Assembly: GCA_046728155.1 (NCBI GenBank)
Contig: JBKPDY010000004.1
Span: 1-64,000 of the forward strand
DNA: 64,000 bases
Origin: CAWDLX01 sp046728155
GTDB taxonomy: Bacteria > Actinomycetota > Actinomycetes > Mycobacteriales > Micromonosporaceae
Reading direction: 5' to 3'
Of the stretch, positions 30,602-38,554 are shown in pieces (the stretch's first letter is position 1; each line of letters begins with the position of its first letter). The position numbers and the translations under genes are program-made. The notes under the pieces were generated by a model. It was not told where the DNA came from. It was given only the letters and a program-made list of their open reading frames with translations, and did no database searches.

Positions 30602-32871
30602 GCCTTTCGTCCGCGATCACGGGGATCCGCGACGGAGTCGGTGCGTCGCCCGCGCGGCCCGACGGCACGTTGAAGGTGAAGGGAGAGTTCGCCTACTCGT
30701 CGGACCTGTGGCTCGACGACGCCCTCTTCGGGGTGACCCTGCGCTCGCCGTACCCGCGCGCCCGGATCACCGGAGTCGACATCTCGGCGGCCTTGGCCGT
30801 GCCGGGGGTGTACGCCGTGCTGACCCACGAGGACGTGCCGGGGGCGAAGCACTACGGACTCGACGAGGCCGACCAACCCGTGCTCGCCATCGACGAGGTC
30901 CGCTACCAAGGCGAACCGGTGGTGATCCTGGCCGCGGAGGACCCGCATACGGCCAAGCGCGCGCTGGCCAAAGTGAAGGTGTCCTATGTGGAGCTTGAGC
31001 CGCTGGTCGATGCCCGCCGGGCCGTTCACCAGCGTGACTTCGAACCGATCCACCCGCTGGGTAATGTGATCCGGTACCAGCCAGTCCGACATGGCGACCC
31101 GGACTCGGCGACCGCCGAGGTGGTTGTCGTGGGTGAGTATGAGGTCGGCATGCAGGACCAGGCGTTCCTCGGGCCCGAGTCCGGCCTCGCCGTACCGGCG
31201 CCCGACGGCGGGGTCGACCTGTACATCGCCACCCAGTGGCTACACGTCGACCGCGGCCAGATCGCGCCCTGCCTGGGCCTGCCGGAGGAGAAGGTCCGGC
31301 TCAGCCTGGCCGGCGTCGGCGGCGCGTTCGGAGCCCGCGAAGACCTCTCCATGCAGGTACACGCGTGCCTCCTGGCCCTGTACACCGGACGCCCGGTGCG
31401 GATGATGTACGGGCGGGAGGAGTCCTTCTTCGGCCACGTGCACCGGCATCCGGCCTGGATGCGTTACGAGCACGGAGCCGACCGCAACGGAAAGCTCGTC
31501 TACGTACGGGCCGAGATCGTGCTCGACGGGGGCGCCTACGCCTCGACCACCCGTGCCGTCGTGGGCAACGCCGCCTCGCTCGGGGCCGGGCCGTACGTGG
31601 TCCCCCACGTGTCAGTCGACGCGTACGGGGCGCGGACCAACAACCCGCCCTGCGGGGCGATGCGGGGCTTCGGCGCCGTGCAGGCCTGCTTCGCATACGA
31701 GTCGCAGATGGACGCGCTGGCGGCGAAGCTCGGCCTGGACCCGCTGGAACTGCGGGTCCGCAACGCGGTGACCCAGGGCTCCGTGCTCCCGACCGGCCAG
31801 GTGATCGATTCGCCGGCCCCGCTCGCCGACATGCTTCGGCAGTTCCGGACGATCCCCATGCCAGATGTGTCCGTTGTGGAGGGTGGCCTTCCGGGCGGGT
31901 ACGGCAACACCACCCGGGGCGAGGGTGTCCGCCGCGGGATCGGGTACGGGGTGGGGATCAAGAACATCTGTTTCTCGGAGGGATTCGATGACTACGCCAC
32001 GGCCTCGGTGCGCCTGGAGGTGATCGCCGGCGAGCCGGTCGCGACCGTACACACGGCGGCCGCGGAGGTGGGCCAGGGGCTCATCACCTTGCAGGGCCAG
32101 GTCGCCCGGACCGAGCTTGGCGTGCAGACGGTGACGATCAAGCCGGCTGACACAACGATCGGCTCGGCTGGCTCGTCGTCGGCGTCGCGGCAGTCATACA
32201 TGTCCAGCGGCGCGGTCAAGCTCGCGTGCGAGCGGGTTCGGGCGCGGGTGGCCGGCCTCGTCGGCGCGAACGATGTCGAGCTCAGCGGTGGCAAGCTGAT
32301 CGGCCCCACCGGGGCCGTGCGCGATCTGGTCGAGGTGCTCGGCTCACGAGCGATCGAGGAGACCGCTGTGTTCCGGCACCGGCCGACCAAGCCGATGGAC
32401 CCGATCACCGGGCAGGGCGACTCGCACGTCCAGCTCGCGCTCTGCGTACACCGGGCCATCGTCGACGTCGACGTGGAGCTCGGACTGGTGAAGGTAGTCG
32501 AGCTCGCCGCGGTACAGGACGTCGGACGAATCATGAACCGGGTCGCCCTCGAGGGGCAGATCCACGGTGGCACGGCGCAGGGGTTGGGTCTGGCCATCAT
32601 GGAGGAGATCCAGGTGGTGGACGGGATCATCCGGAACCCATCGTTCACGGACTATCTGATTCCTACCATCCTCGACATGCCGCCGATGCGGGTGGAGATC
32701 CTTGAATACGCCGACCCCCATGCTCCCTACGGTCTGCGGGGTGCCGGGGAGCCGCCGACCCTCTCCTCCACACCGGCGATCGTCGCGGCCATCCGGGCCG
32801 CGACCGGTCTCCCCCTGCGGCGGATACCGGTACGGGCCGATGACATTGTGTTCGCCGGCGCTGCCGGCTGA
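30598..32871 (+). CDS. Xanthine dehydrogenase molybdenum-binding subunit
   Basis: 757 aa. N-terminal a/b hammerhead (about 20-130) then the Mo-pterin domain: VGGAFGAREDLSMQ, GAMRGFGAVQA (Arg contacting substrate), GQGDSHVQLAL and GLRGAGEPPTLS, where E718 is the catalytic base. It hydroxylates xanthine or hypoxanthine. No MCD-synthesis or XdhC insertase gene lies next to it. The operon order FAD, FeS, deaminase, Mo is unusual in having the deaminase inside. ATGA overlap with the deaminase. Confidence 0.95.
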   Translation: MSLSSAITGIRDGVGASPARPDGTLKVKGEFAYSSDLWLDDALFGVTLRSPYPRARITGVDISAALAVPGVYAVLTHEDVPGAKHYGLDEADQPVLAIDEVRYQGEPVVILAAEDPHTAKRALAKVKVSYVELEPLVDARRAVHQRDFEPIHPLGNVIRYQPVRHGDPDSATAEVVVVGEYEVGMQDQAFLGPESGLAVPAPDGGVDLYIATQWLHVDRGQIAPCLGLPEEKVRLSLAGVGGAFGAREDLSMQVHACLLALYTGRPVRMMYGREESFFGHVHRHPAWMRYEHGADRNGKLVYVRAEIVLDGGAYASTTRAVVGNAASLGAGPYVVPHVSVDAYGARTNNPPCGAMRGFGAVQACFAYESQMDALAAKLGLDPLELRVRNAVTQGSVLPTGQVIDSPAPLADMLRQFRTIPMPDVSVVEGGLPGGYGNTTRGEGVRRGIGYGVGIKNICFSEGFDDYATASVRLEVIAGEPVATVHTAAAEVGQGLITLQGQVARTELGVQTVTIKPADTTIGSAGSSSASRQSYMSSGAVKLACERVRARVAGLVGANDVELSGGKLIGPTGAVRDLVEVLGSRAIEETAVFRHRPTKPMDPITGQGDSHVQLALCVHRAIVDVDVELGLVKVVELAAVQDVGRIMNRVALEGQIHGGTAQGLGLAIMEEIQVVDGIIRNPSFTDYLIPTILDMPPMRVEILEYADPHAPYGLRGAGEPPTLSSTPAIVAAIRAATGLPLRRIPVRADDIVFAGAAG

Positions 32872-32876
32872 CGTGA

Positions 32877-33386
32877 TCAGCCGCTAGCGATCCGTACGGC
32901 CGTTTCGTACGTTGACTGTCCATACAGGACGAGACGGACCTCGGTCACCGAGGTTGACGCATCACGGATGGCCGTGAGGGCCTGGGTCACGGCGTCCTCG
33001 AGCGGCCAGCCGAAGATGCCGGCCGAGATCAGCGGGAAAGCCACGACCGAGGCGGCCAACTCATCGGCGACGGCGAGCGAACTGGTGTAGCACAACCGGA
33101 GCAGATGCGCCTGGTCGCGATCGTCACGGTAGATGGGTCCCACGGTGTGGATGACCCAGGTCGCCGGCAGGCGTCCGGCGGTCGTCGCCACCGCCTGCCC
33201 GGTGGGCAGCCCGTCCGGGTGGCTGGTCTGGCGGATCGTCCGGCATTCGGCCAGGATCGCGGGGCCGCCCTTACCGTGGATCGCACCATCCACTCCGCCG
33301 CCGCCGAGCAGAGATGAGTTGGCGGCGTTGACGATGGCGTCGACCTGTTGCTCGGTGATGTCGCCCTGGACGAGTTCGATCCGCAT
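32877..33386 (-). CDS. Macro domain protein, O-acetyl-ADP-ribose deacetylase type
   Basis: 169 aa, a single MacroD-type domain: VQGDITEQQVDAIVNAANSS (GDIT and NAAN), LLGGGGVDGAIHGKGG (glycine loop and catalytic Asp), GPIYRDD, FPLISAGIFGWPLEDA (second phosphate loop). It would hydrolyse O-acetyl-ADP-ribose or remove ADP-ribose from proteins. It lies 5 bp after the end of the CysZ/EI24 gene in transcription order and converges with the XDH operon. Confidence 0.93.
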   Translation of the reverse strand: MRIELVQGDITEQQVDAIVNAANSSLLGGGGVDGAIHGKGGPAILAECRTIRQTSHPDGLPTGQAVATTAGRLPATWVIHTVGPIYRDDRDQAHLLRLCYTSSLAVADELAASVVAFPLISAGIFGWPLEDAVTQALTAIRDASTSVTEVRLVLYGQSTYETAVRIASG

Positions 33387-33391
33387 GCGGT

Positions 33392-34198
33392 CTATCGTGC
33401 AACACGTACGGGGTCTCCGAAGACCCGTCGGGAGAGCAGCGTCGCTCCGGCCACCGCCCCGGGCATCAGCAGGATGTCAACGCCGGGGATCAGCAGGCAG
33501 ATGAACGCCGCCACGCCGAAGCCGAGGCTGAGCGCCCGCCGGCTGCCCAGCAGCGCGCGCCGGTGCCGCAGCACCAGGCCCCGGCGCTCGAACGGAACGC
33601 TGGTCAGCTCCAAGGCGATCGCCCAGCCACCGACGAACGCACCCAGCACCGGCCCGGCGACCTGGCCGGCGACCGGGATCAGCGTGACGGCAAAGACCAG
33701 CAGGCCCTTCATCGCGGTCAGGAACAGCAAGCGGGCGCTCTCCACAATGGAGCGAGGCAACTGACGCCAGAACGAGACGTCGCGTTCGTTCCGGAGGCCA
33801 CCCAGTGAGTCGTCGATCCGCTTGGCGATGGCCTCATAGAACGGCTGCCCGATGATGAGCGTCAATGCCGTGTAGAGCAGGACGCTCAGCAGGATCCACG
33901 CACCCAGCAGGGCGATCTGCACGACCGCGTGCAGCGTCTCGCGGAACGCGCCGTTCCAATGCTCCGCGAATGGGGTCAGGAATGTCGCGATCTGCCCGTC
34001 GTACATCACGAGCGCCACGAAGCCCGCGCCCAGCAGCAGGAACGTGACGACCGCGGGGAGCAGACCGAGGAGCCATAGCCGTGGCGAACGCATGACCATC
34101 GACAGCCCGCGCAGCATGAGGCCGATGCCGGCGAAGAACTCACTGACGACACCGCCGCGGCGGTCGGCCGCGGATCGGGGGACGATGACCGTCGCCAT
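33392..34198 (-). CDS. EI24/CysZ domain membrane protein
   Basis: 268 aa, about four to six helices. LWLLGLLPAVVTFLLLGAGF, IALLGAWILLSVLLYTALTL followed by IIGQPFYEAIAKRID, then KGLLVFAVTLIPVAGQVAGPVLGAFVGGW and the C-terminal helix, the pattern of EI24 domain proteins (CysZ sulfate permeases of enterobacteria). Sulfate transport is possible but not proven for actinobacterial members. Part of a minus-strand group AlaX, EI24, macro. Confidence 0.85.
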   Translation of the reverse strand: MATVIVPRSAADRRGGVVSEFFAGIGLMLRGLSMVMRSPRLWLLGLLPAVVTFLLLGAGFVALVMYDGQIATFLTPFAEHWNGAFRETLHAVVQIALLGAWILLSVLLYTALTLIIGQPFYEAIAKRIDDSLGGLRNERDVSFWRQLPRSIVESARLLFLTAMKGLLVFAVTLIPVAGQVAGPVLGAFVGGWAIALELTSVPFERRGLVLRHRRALLGSRRALSLGFGVAAFICLLIPGVDILLMPGAVAGATLLSRRVFGDPVRVAR

Positions 34199-34241
34199 TC
34201 TGCGACACTAACCGGGCGCCGCCACAACCGCCGGCCGAGCG

Positions 34242-34976
34242 TCACGCGAGGCGTACCCGCACCCGGCGGTTGGCCTTGCCCTTGCTCTCCACTTTGACGA
34301 CGCTGACTCGACCGATCTGCCTGGTGGAGGCGACGTGTGTCCCGCCGTCGGCCTGCTGGTCCAAGCCGACGATATCGACGATTCTGATCTCATCCTCGTC
34401 GGCGGGGATCAGGTTGGACTGGGTGCGGATGATGTCCGGGAGCGCCAGCGCCTCCGCGCGACTCATCACCCGGACCGCGACCGCCCGGTCGGCCGCCACC
34501 TCGGCATTGACCAGCTCCTCGAGCCGTACCTTGAAGTCGCTCGGGACCTCCGGCAGGTTGAAGTCCATGCGCGCCTCGCCAGGCTCCATGTTGCCGCCGG
34601 TGACCAGAGCGCCGAAGTCACGGAACACCACGCCGCACAGGACGTGCAGCCCGGAGTGGGTCCGCATGAGCAGCGTCCTGCGGTCGTCGGCTACGGCTCC
34701 GCGTACGGTCGTGCCGGCGGGCGGGATGGGATCACCCGGCGCCGGGACGAGGTACAGGTCATCGCCCTTGCGGGTGTCGACGATGTGTGTCTGCACGCCC
34801 TGCCACAGCAGCACTCCGTGATCGGGTGGTTGGCCGCCGCCGCCTGGGTAGAAGGCGGACCGGTTCAGGACGATGCCGGTCTCCGGATCGGCGGCGAGCA
34901 CCGTGCAGTCCCACTCGCGCAGGCTGGGATCGGCCAGGTCCAGCCGTTGCGTACGGCCGTGGTGTGTCACTCCCAA
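34242..34976 (-). CDS. Alanyl-tRNA editing protein (AlaX-M type)
   Basis: About 244 aa. N-terminal AlaRS-like beta domain (NRSAFYPGGGGQPPDHG) and the editing domain with HSGLH (H-x3-H) and DGGTHVAST. Trans-editing AlaX proteins deacylate Ser-tRNA(Ala) or Gly-tRNA(Ala). The canonical second zinc half-site is C-x3-H (CGGTH); here it is Asp (ADGGTH), a variant I think occurs in a subfamily. The start is either TTG 34976, 8 nt after the GGAGG of an overlapping family I repeat, or GTG 34970. Confidence 0.88.
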   Translation of the reverse strand: MGVTHHGRTQRLDLADPSLREWDCTVLAADPETGIVLNRSAFYPGGGGQPPDHGVLLWQGVQTHIVDTRKGDDLYLVPAPGDPIPPAGTTVRGAVADDRRTLLMRTHSGLHVLCGVVFRDFGALVTGGNMEPGEARMDFNLPEVPSDFKVRLEELVNAEVAADRAVAVRVMSRAEALALPDIIRTQSNLIPADEDEIRIVDIVGLDQQADGGTHVASTRQIGRVSVVKVESKGKANRRVRVRLA

Positions 34977-35052
34977 TGTGCTCGCCTCCGCGCTCGCTGC
35001 GCTCCTCGGTCCTGACGGCCCTGCGATGCTCGCTCGCTGTCGGCTCGGCCAT
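34976..35052 (-). repeat. Family I repeat unit fused to the alaX start
   Basis: From ATG 35052 the unit reads MAEPTASEHRRAVRT, EERSERGGE, then runs on out of frame with alaX without a stop until 34759. Its GGAGG lies 8 nt before TTG 34976, so it can still supply the ribosome binding site although the ATGA/GTGA junction is missing. It fills the whole gap between the hydrolase and alaX. Confidence 0.65.
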
Positions 35053-35063
35053 GGGGAGAGAGC

Positions 35064-35951
35064 CTAGACGTTGAGGAACTCCGAGATTCGGGTCCGAAGA
35101 TCCGCCCGGTTGGTCCATACGATCGCCGGCTGGTCGTAGACGTGCAGCGCCGCGTTGGGCAGCTCCGCGGCCAGCTCCTCGGCCACCGACAGAGGATGTG
35201 CCACGTCACCCCGGCAGCCGATGACCAGCGCAGGCGAAGTCACCGAACGAAGCTGCGACCGGTCGGGCACGGCGACCGCGTCGGGCAGGTCGACCAACGC
35301 TTCGACGAGGCCGTCACGGAACAGGCCGTCCAAGCGTTCCCGGATGTAGCGCCACGTGGCGGGGCGGTCGCGCAAGGCCATCGGGATCTCGGCGGCGAGC
35401 TGGGCCGCCGCGGTTGCGGCGTCCTCATCGGATACGGCTTCGAGGAGCGCGCGGATCCGGGCTGTCTGCCCCACCGGACGCACCTCGTCGAGGACGGCGG
35501 GGAGCAGGAAGACCACCCGGTCGAACCGATCCGGCGTCTGGACCAGCAGCCGGCACAGGGCGCCCGCGCCCATGCTCACGCCGAGCGACCGACGAGCGCC
35601 GAACTCGTCCGCCACGGCGCGCAGGTCGGTGGCCAGATCGGCGTACGTCAGCGGTTTCGGCGAGTTGTCCGACCGTCCGTGGCCCCGGAACTGGAAGAAG
35701 ACCTTCCGCCCGGCGACCCCGCTGCCGAGCGGTCGGGTGTCCGGGATTCCGCCGGCGAGGCCGTGGGCGAAGATCGTTGTCGGCTCGCCATCGCCGGCGA
35801 CCAGGTACTCCAACGTCGCCCCGTGCGGCATCGCGCGCAGCTCCGTCGGATTCAGGCTCAGCAGCGGCCGCCCGGGCTCGTCACGTCCCCGCGGGGCCGG
35901 CCATCGTTTCGACTTGCCTTCCGGCGGCGGGGGCCAGCGGAAGCTTCTCAC
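35064..35951 (-). CDS. Alpha/beta hydrolase fold protein
   Basis: 295 aa. After a 40-residue basic/proline-rich N terminus comes the hydrolase core: TIFAHGLAGG (oxyanion HG), FQFRGHGRSDN, nucleophile elbow LGVSMGAGALCR (G-x-S-x-G, Ser), and a later acidic residue and DVAHP histidine. Substrate unknown. GTG 35951 overlaps the DUF2516 stop as GTGA; ATG 35831 (MPHGATLEYL) is a possible shorter start. The longer frame upstream is DUF2516 read in another phase. Confidence 0.82.
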   Translation of the reverse strand: MRSFRWPPPPEGKSKRWPAPRGRDEPGRPLLSLNPTELRAMPHGATLEYLVAGDGEPTTIFAHGLAGGIPDTRPLGSGVAGRKVFFQFRGHGRSDNSPKPLTYADLATDLRAVADEFGARRSLGVSMGAGALCRLLVQTPDRFDRVVFLLPAVLDEVRPVGQTARIRALLEAVSDEDAATAAAQLAAEIPMALRDRPATWRYIRERLDGLFRDGLVEALVDLPDAVAVPDRSQLRSVTSPALVIGCRGDVAHPLSVAEELAAELPNAALHVYDQPAIVWTNRADLRTRISEFLNV

Positions 35952-36274
35952 CAGTTGCCGGTCCCGTTCGAAGTGTCGCGAAGGGCTGGACGGACGTCCA
36001 ACAGGTAGATAGCAGCGGCCGTCACGCCGATGAAACCGAGAAAGGCGCCGCCGCCTCGATAGAGGGTGCAAATGAGCGTGACCAGAACGGCCGCACCGAG
36101 AATAGCGAGCCACGCCTGCTTGGTCAGCGAGCCGACCACGGGGAACGCGTCCGCCCGCTGGGTCAGGCAGTTGACGAACGCGACCAGGTCCACGAGTAGG
36201 AAGGCGAACAGAACGGCGAAGTTCAGGTCGAGCTCGACCGTGCGGTAGAACATGGGCGTGGCGGCGGGGGCCAT
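35948..36274 (-). CDS. DUF2516 family membrane protein (Rv0476-like)
   Basis: 108 aa with three hydrophobic segments (FAVLFAFLLVDLVAFVN, ILGAAVLVTLICTLY, FLGFIGVTAAAIYLL) and a conserved polar turn (CLTQRADAFPVVGSLTKQAWL). It matches actinobacterial DUF2516. Gene order HTH, HbhA-like, DUF2516 is that of Rv0474-0476. Function unknown. Confidence 0.88.
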   Translation of the reverse strand: MAPAATPMFYRTVELDLNFAVLFAFLLVDLVAFVNCLTQRADAFPVVGSLTKQAWLAILGAAVLVTLICTLYRGGGAFLGFIGVTAAAIYLLDVRPALRDTSNGTGNW

Positions 36275-36324
36275 GGCACAAGCTTATCCACGGCCCCCGC
36301 CACCGCTGTCGATCGGGCGTCGAG

Positions 36325-36936
36325 CTATTTCGCCCTGGCCGTACGGGTGCGTCGGGTGGTCGTTGCCGCCGGGGTGGCCGCCCTGGCCGTACGGGTGCGT
36401 CGGGTGCTCGTTGCCGCCGGGGTGGCCGCCCTGGCCGTACGGGTGCGTCGGGTGGTCGTTGCCGCCGGGGTGGCCGACTTCGCGGTCCGCTTCCGTGGCG
36501 CCGCCTTCTTCGCGACCGCCTTCTTCGCGGCCGGCGTCTTCACCTCGGCCCGCGGCACCGATCCGTCAGCGGCGGTGCGGGCGACGACGCGCTCACCCCG
36601 CGCAACCAAGCCGGCATAGGCGGTGACCGCATCTGAAACCAAACTATTCATCGCGGCCGGGACGCTGACACGTAGCTTCTCCACCTGCGCGGGAAGTTCG
36701 GCTCGCAGCTGCTCGACACGTCCCGGGAACTCGGCTCTGAACTCCGCCACCAGAGAGGGTAGCTCGGCCCGGAACTCGGTCAACCGTGCCGGCAACTCCG
36801 CCCGGATCTCAGCCACCCGTGCAGGGAGGTCCCTCTGGAGGTCAGGAAGCTTGCGGAGCCGGCGGTAGGCCAGCTCGCCGACGCCGGCGATGGCGTACAG
36901 CGGGGTCGGGATCCTGTTCGTTGTGGTGCTCGTCAT
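36325..36936 (-). CDS. HbhA-like coiled-coil protein with repeated basic tail
   Basis: 203 aa. Residues 38-92 are five 11-residue repeats of the pattern ARVAEIRAELP, a right-handed or extended coiled coil as in mycobacterial heparin-binding hemagglutinin. The tail starts with Lys/Ala repeats (KTPAAKKAVAKKAAPRKR) and continues as three 16-residue units ATPAATTTRRTRTARA encoded by three 48-bp DNA repeats. Mycobacterial HbhA has a Lys-rich, methylated tail that binds heparan sulfate; here it is mainly Arg/Thr. AGGAGG precedes the ATG by 9 nt. It could act in lipid-body or membrane binding; adhesion is unproven. Confidence 0.85.
   Translation of the reverse strand: MTSTTTNRIPTPLYAIAGVGELAYRRLRKLPDLQRDLPARVAEIRAELPARLTEFRAELPSLVAEFRAEFPGRVEQLRAELPAQVEKLRVSVPAAMNSLVSDAVTAYAGLVARGERVVARTAADGSVPRAEVKTPAAKKAVAKKAAPRKRTAKSATPAATTTRRTRTARAATPAATSTRRTRTARAATPAATTTRRTRTARAK
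36332..36475. repeat. Three tandem 48-bp repeats in the hbhA-like gene
   Basis: Units start at 36332, 36380 and 36428; they differ at about one base. They encode the Arg/Thr-rich tail and copy number is likely to vary between strains by slippage. Confidence 0.9.
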
Positions 36937-37324
36937 TGCGGGAGACCTCCTGGTCTTTGTGGTTGTCGGTCGGCTCCGTCCGGGCGTTCTCCCGCCGGAA
37001 CGTCTCGTAGATCTGGCTCAGTGACTGTCTCTGCGACATGGTCAGGTCCGGGTCCGCGGCGATGGCCGCGAGCACGCCCTGCCCGTCCTTCTCATTCAGC
37101 AGACCGGCCCGCAGGTACATCAGGGGTGTCGACACCCGCAACGCGGACGCGATCTGCGCCAGCACCTCGGCGGACGGCTTGCGCAGCCCGCGTTCGATCT
37201 GGCTCAGGTACGGATTGGAGACGCCAGCCCGTTCGGCGAGCTCACGCAACGAGATCCGGGCGGCACTGCGCAGATCCTTGATGAACTCCCCGATGTCGCG
37301 TGGCAGGTCGGCGGCGCTGGGCAT
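36842..37324 (-). CDS. XRE-family helix-turn-helix regulator (Rv0474-like)
   Basis: 160 aa. HTH_3 domain at about 15-70: ISLRELAERAGVSNPYLSQI then ERGLRKPSAEVLAQIASAL. A C-terminal helical region (MSQRQSLSQIYETFRREN) follows. The last ~30 codons overlap the start of the hbhA-like gene by 95 nt in another frame, a long overlap that may couple the two. Mycobacterial Rv0474 is placed the same way before hbhA and is a candidate autoregulator. Start ATG 37324. Confidence 0.9.
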   Translation of the reverse strand: MPSAADLPRDIGEFIKDLRSAARISLRELAERAGVSNPYLSQIERGLRKPSAEVLAQIASALRVSTPLMYLRAGLLNEKDGQGVLAAIAADPDLTMSQRQSLSQIYETFRRENARTEPTDNHKDQEVSRNDEHHNEQDPDPAVRHRRRRRAGLPPAPQAS

Positions 37325-37594
37325 GTCCTCAACGGTAGGCGCGACTGCTAGCTTCAGCAAGCAATTTGCTAACTCCGGCTAGCGTGATATCGGACACTCA
37401 TGCCGTCGGAGGTGGATACCCTGGGCGCCGACCGCTTAGCCACCCCTTCAGTCTCGCGTATGTCGTCGCTATTTGTGGCGTTTTGTCGCACGGATGGCGC
37501 CCGGCGACGGCGGGGAGATCCACCATAATGTCGCGAAAAGCGCAGTTAACTGAACGTTTTCGATACTGGGTTGGATCTCCGCGGATCACCCGGC
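37325..37594. other. 270-bp upstream region of the XRE gene
   Basis: Non-coding stretch between the end of the asparaginase gene and the XRE gene, both on the minus strand. The middle (37470-37580) is poorer in GC than the flanks and probably holds the XRE-hbhA promoter. No RNA gene or clear terminator was recognised. Confidence 0.5.
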
Positions 37595-38554
37595 TCAGAA
37601 GAGCTTCGTGGCCCGGACCGAGCCGACCGGCTCGCCGCCACCCCGGACGACCGGGTGCGCCAACTCGTCCACAACGGGCGAGTCGAGCCCTAGCCGGCGC
37701 AGGCAGGCGGCCATGGTCACGTCCCGGGCCCTGAGCGCGCCGTCGTCGATCTTCACGGCCACAGCACCGATGCCCCGTAGGGCCGCGGCGTGCACGCCTT
37801 CCGCCCCAACCTTGCAGAGCAGGCCTGGGATATCCCGCATCAGCCGGGCGTCCTCCCGTCCGGTGCCCGACATCAACTCGGGCCAGCCGCGCATCGCGTC
37901 GGCCACCGCGCGCTCGGGACCCCCCGCGGCGGAAACAACGGCGAGAAACGCGCGGGCGAGCCCGGAGAGGGAGATGGCCATGACCGCGGCGCCACACCCG
38001 TCGATCCCCAGCGCGGTGACCGGCTCCCCTGCCAGTTCCTCGATCGCGGAGCGGCACGCGACCTGCAGCGGATGCCCCGGGGCCCGGTAGTCGTCCAGCG
38101 GCCAGCCGGCGGCTAGGCAGGTCAGCAGCATCGCCGCGTGCTTGCCCGAGCAGTTCATGTACACGCGGGCCGGCGCCACCCCGGCTCGGATCAGCTCAGT
38201 CCGGGCGGTTTCCCCGATCGGCAGGTCGGGCGGGCATCGCAGGTCGTCCTCCGTGAGGCCGCCCGATCGCAGCATGGCCCGGACCCGGTCCACGTGCATC
38301 GGTTCCCCGGAGTGGCTCCCCGCTGCCAACGAGAGGGACGCCGGCTCGAGCCGCAGCCCGGCTCGCAGCATGGCGACCGCCTGCATGGGTTTATTCGAGG
38401 AGCGGGGAAAGATCGGGCCGTACGGGTCACCCGCGCTCGCGAGCATCGAGCCGTCAGGCCCGAGCACGACGATCGAGCCGTGGTGGCGTCCCTCGATGAA
38501 GCCCGAGCGCACCACCTCGGCCACGGGCACACCCCCCTGGTACGGGCGGGTCAT
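37595..38554 (-). CDS. Asparaginase II family protein
   Basis: 319 aa. Pfam Asparaginase_II hallmarks: RSGFIEGRHHGSIVVL, PIFPRSSNKPMQAVAM, LAAGSHSGEPMHV, MNCSGKHAAML, GIDGCGAAVMAISLSGLA. This family is unrelated to EcAII and is described as L-asparaginase of the Rhizobium etli AnsA-like type, using Ser/Lys/Cys residues in these motifs. It would give aspartate and ammonia. ATG 38554 overlaps the BKACE stop (ATGA). Confidence 0.88.
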   Translation of the reverse strand: MTRPYQGGVPVAEVVRSGFIEGRHHGSIVVLGPDGSMLASAGDPYGPIFPRSSNKPMQAVAMLRAGLRLEPASLSLAAGSHSGEPMHVDRVRAMLRSGGLTEDDLRCPPDLPIGETARTELIRAGVAPARVYMNCSGKHAAMLLTCLAAGWPLDDYRAPGHPLQVACRSAIEELAGEPVTALGIDGCGAAVMAISLSGLARAFLAVVSAAGGPERAVADAMRGWPELMSGTGREDARLMRDIPGLLCKVGAEGVHAAALRGIGAVAVKIDDGALRARDVTMAACLRRLGLDSPVVDELAHPVVRGGGEPVGSVRATKLF

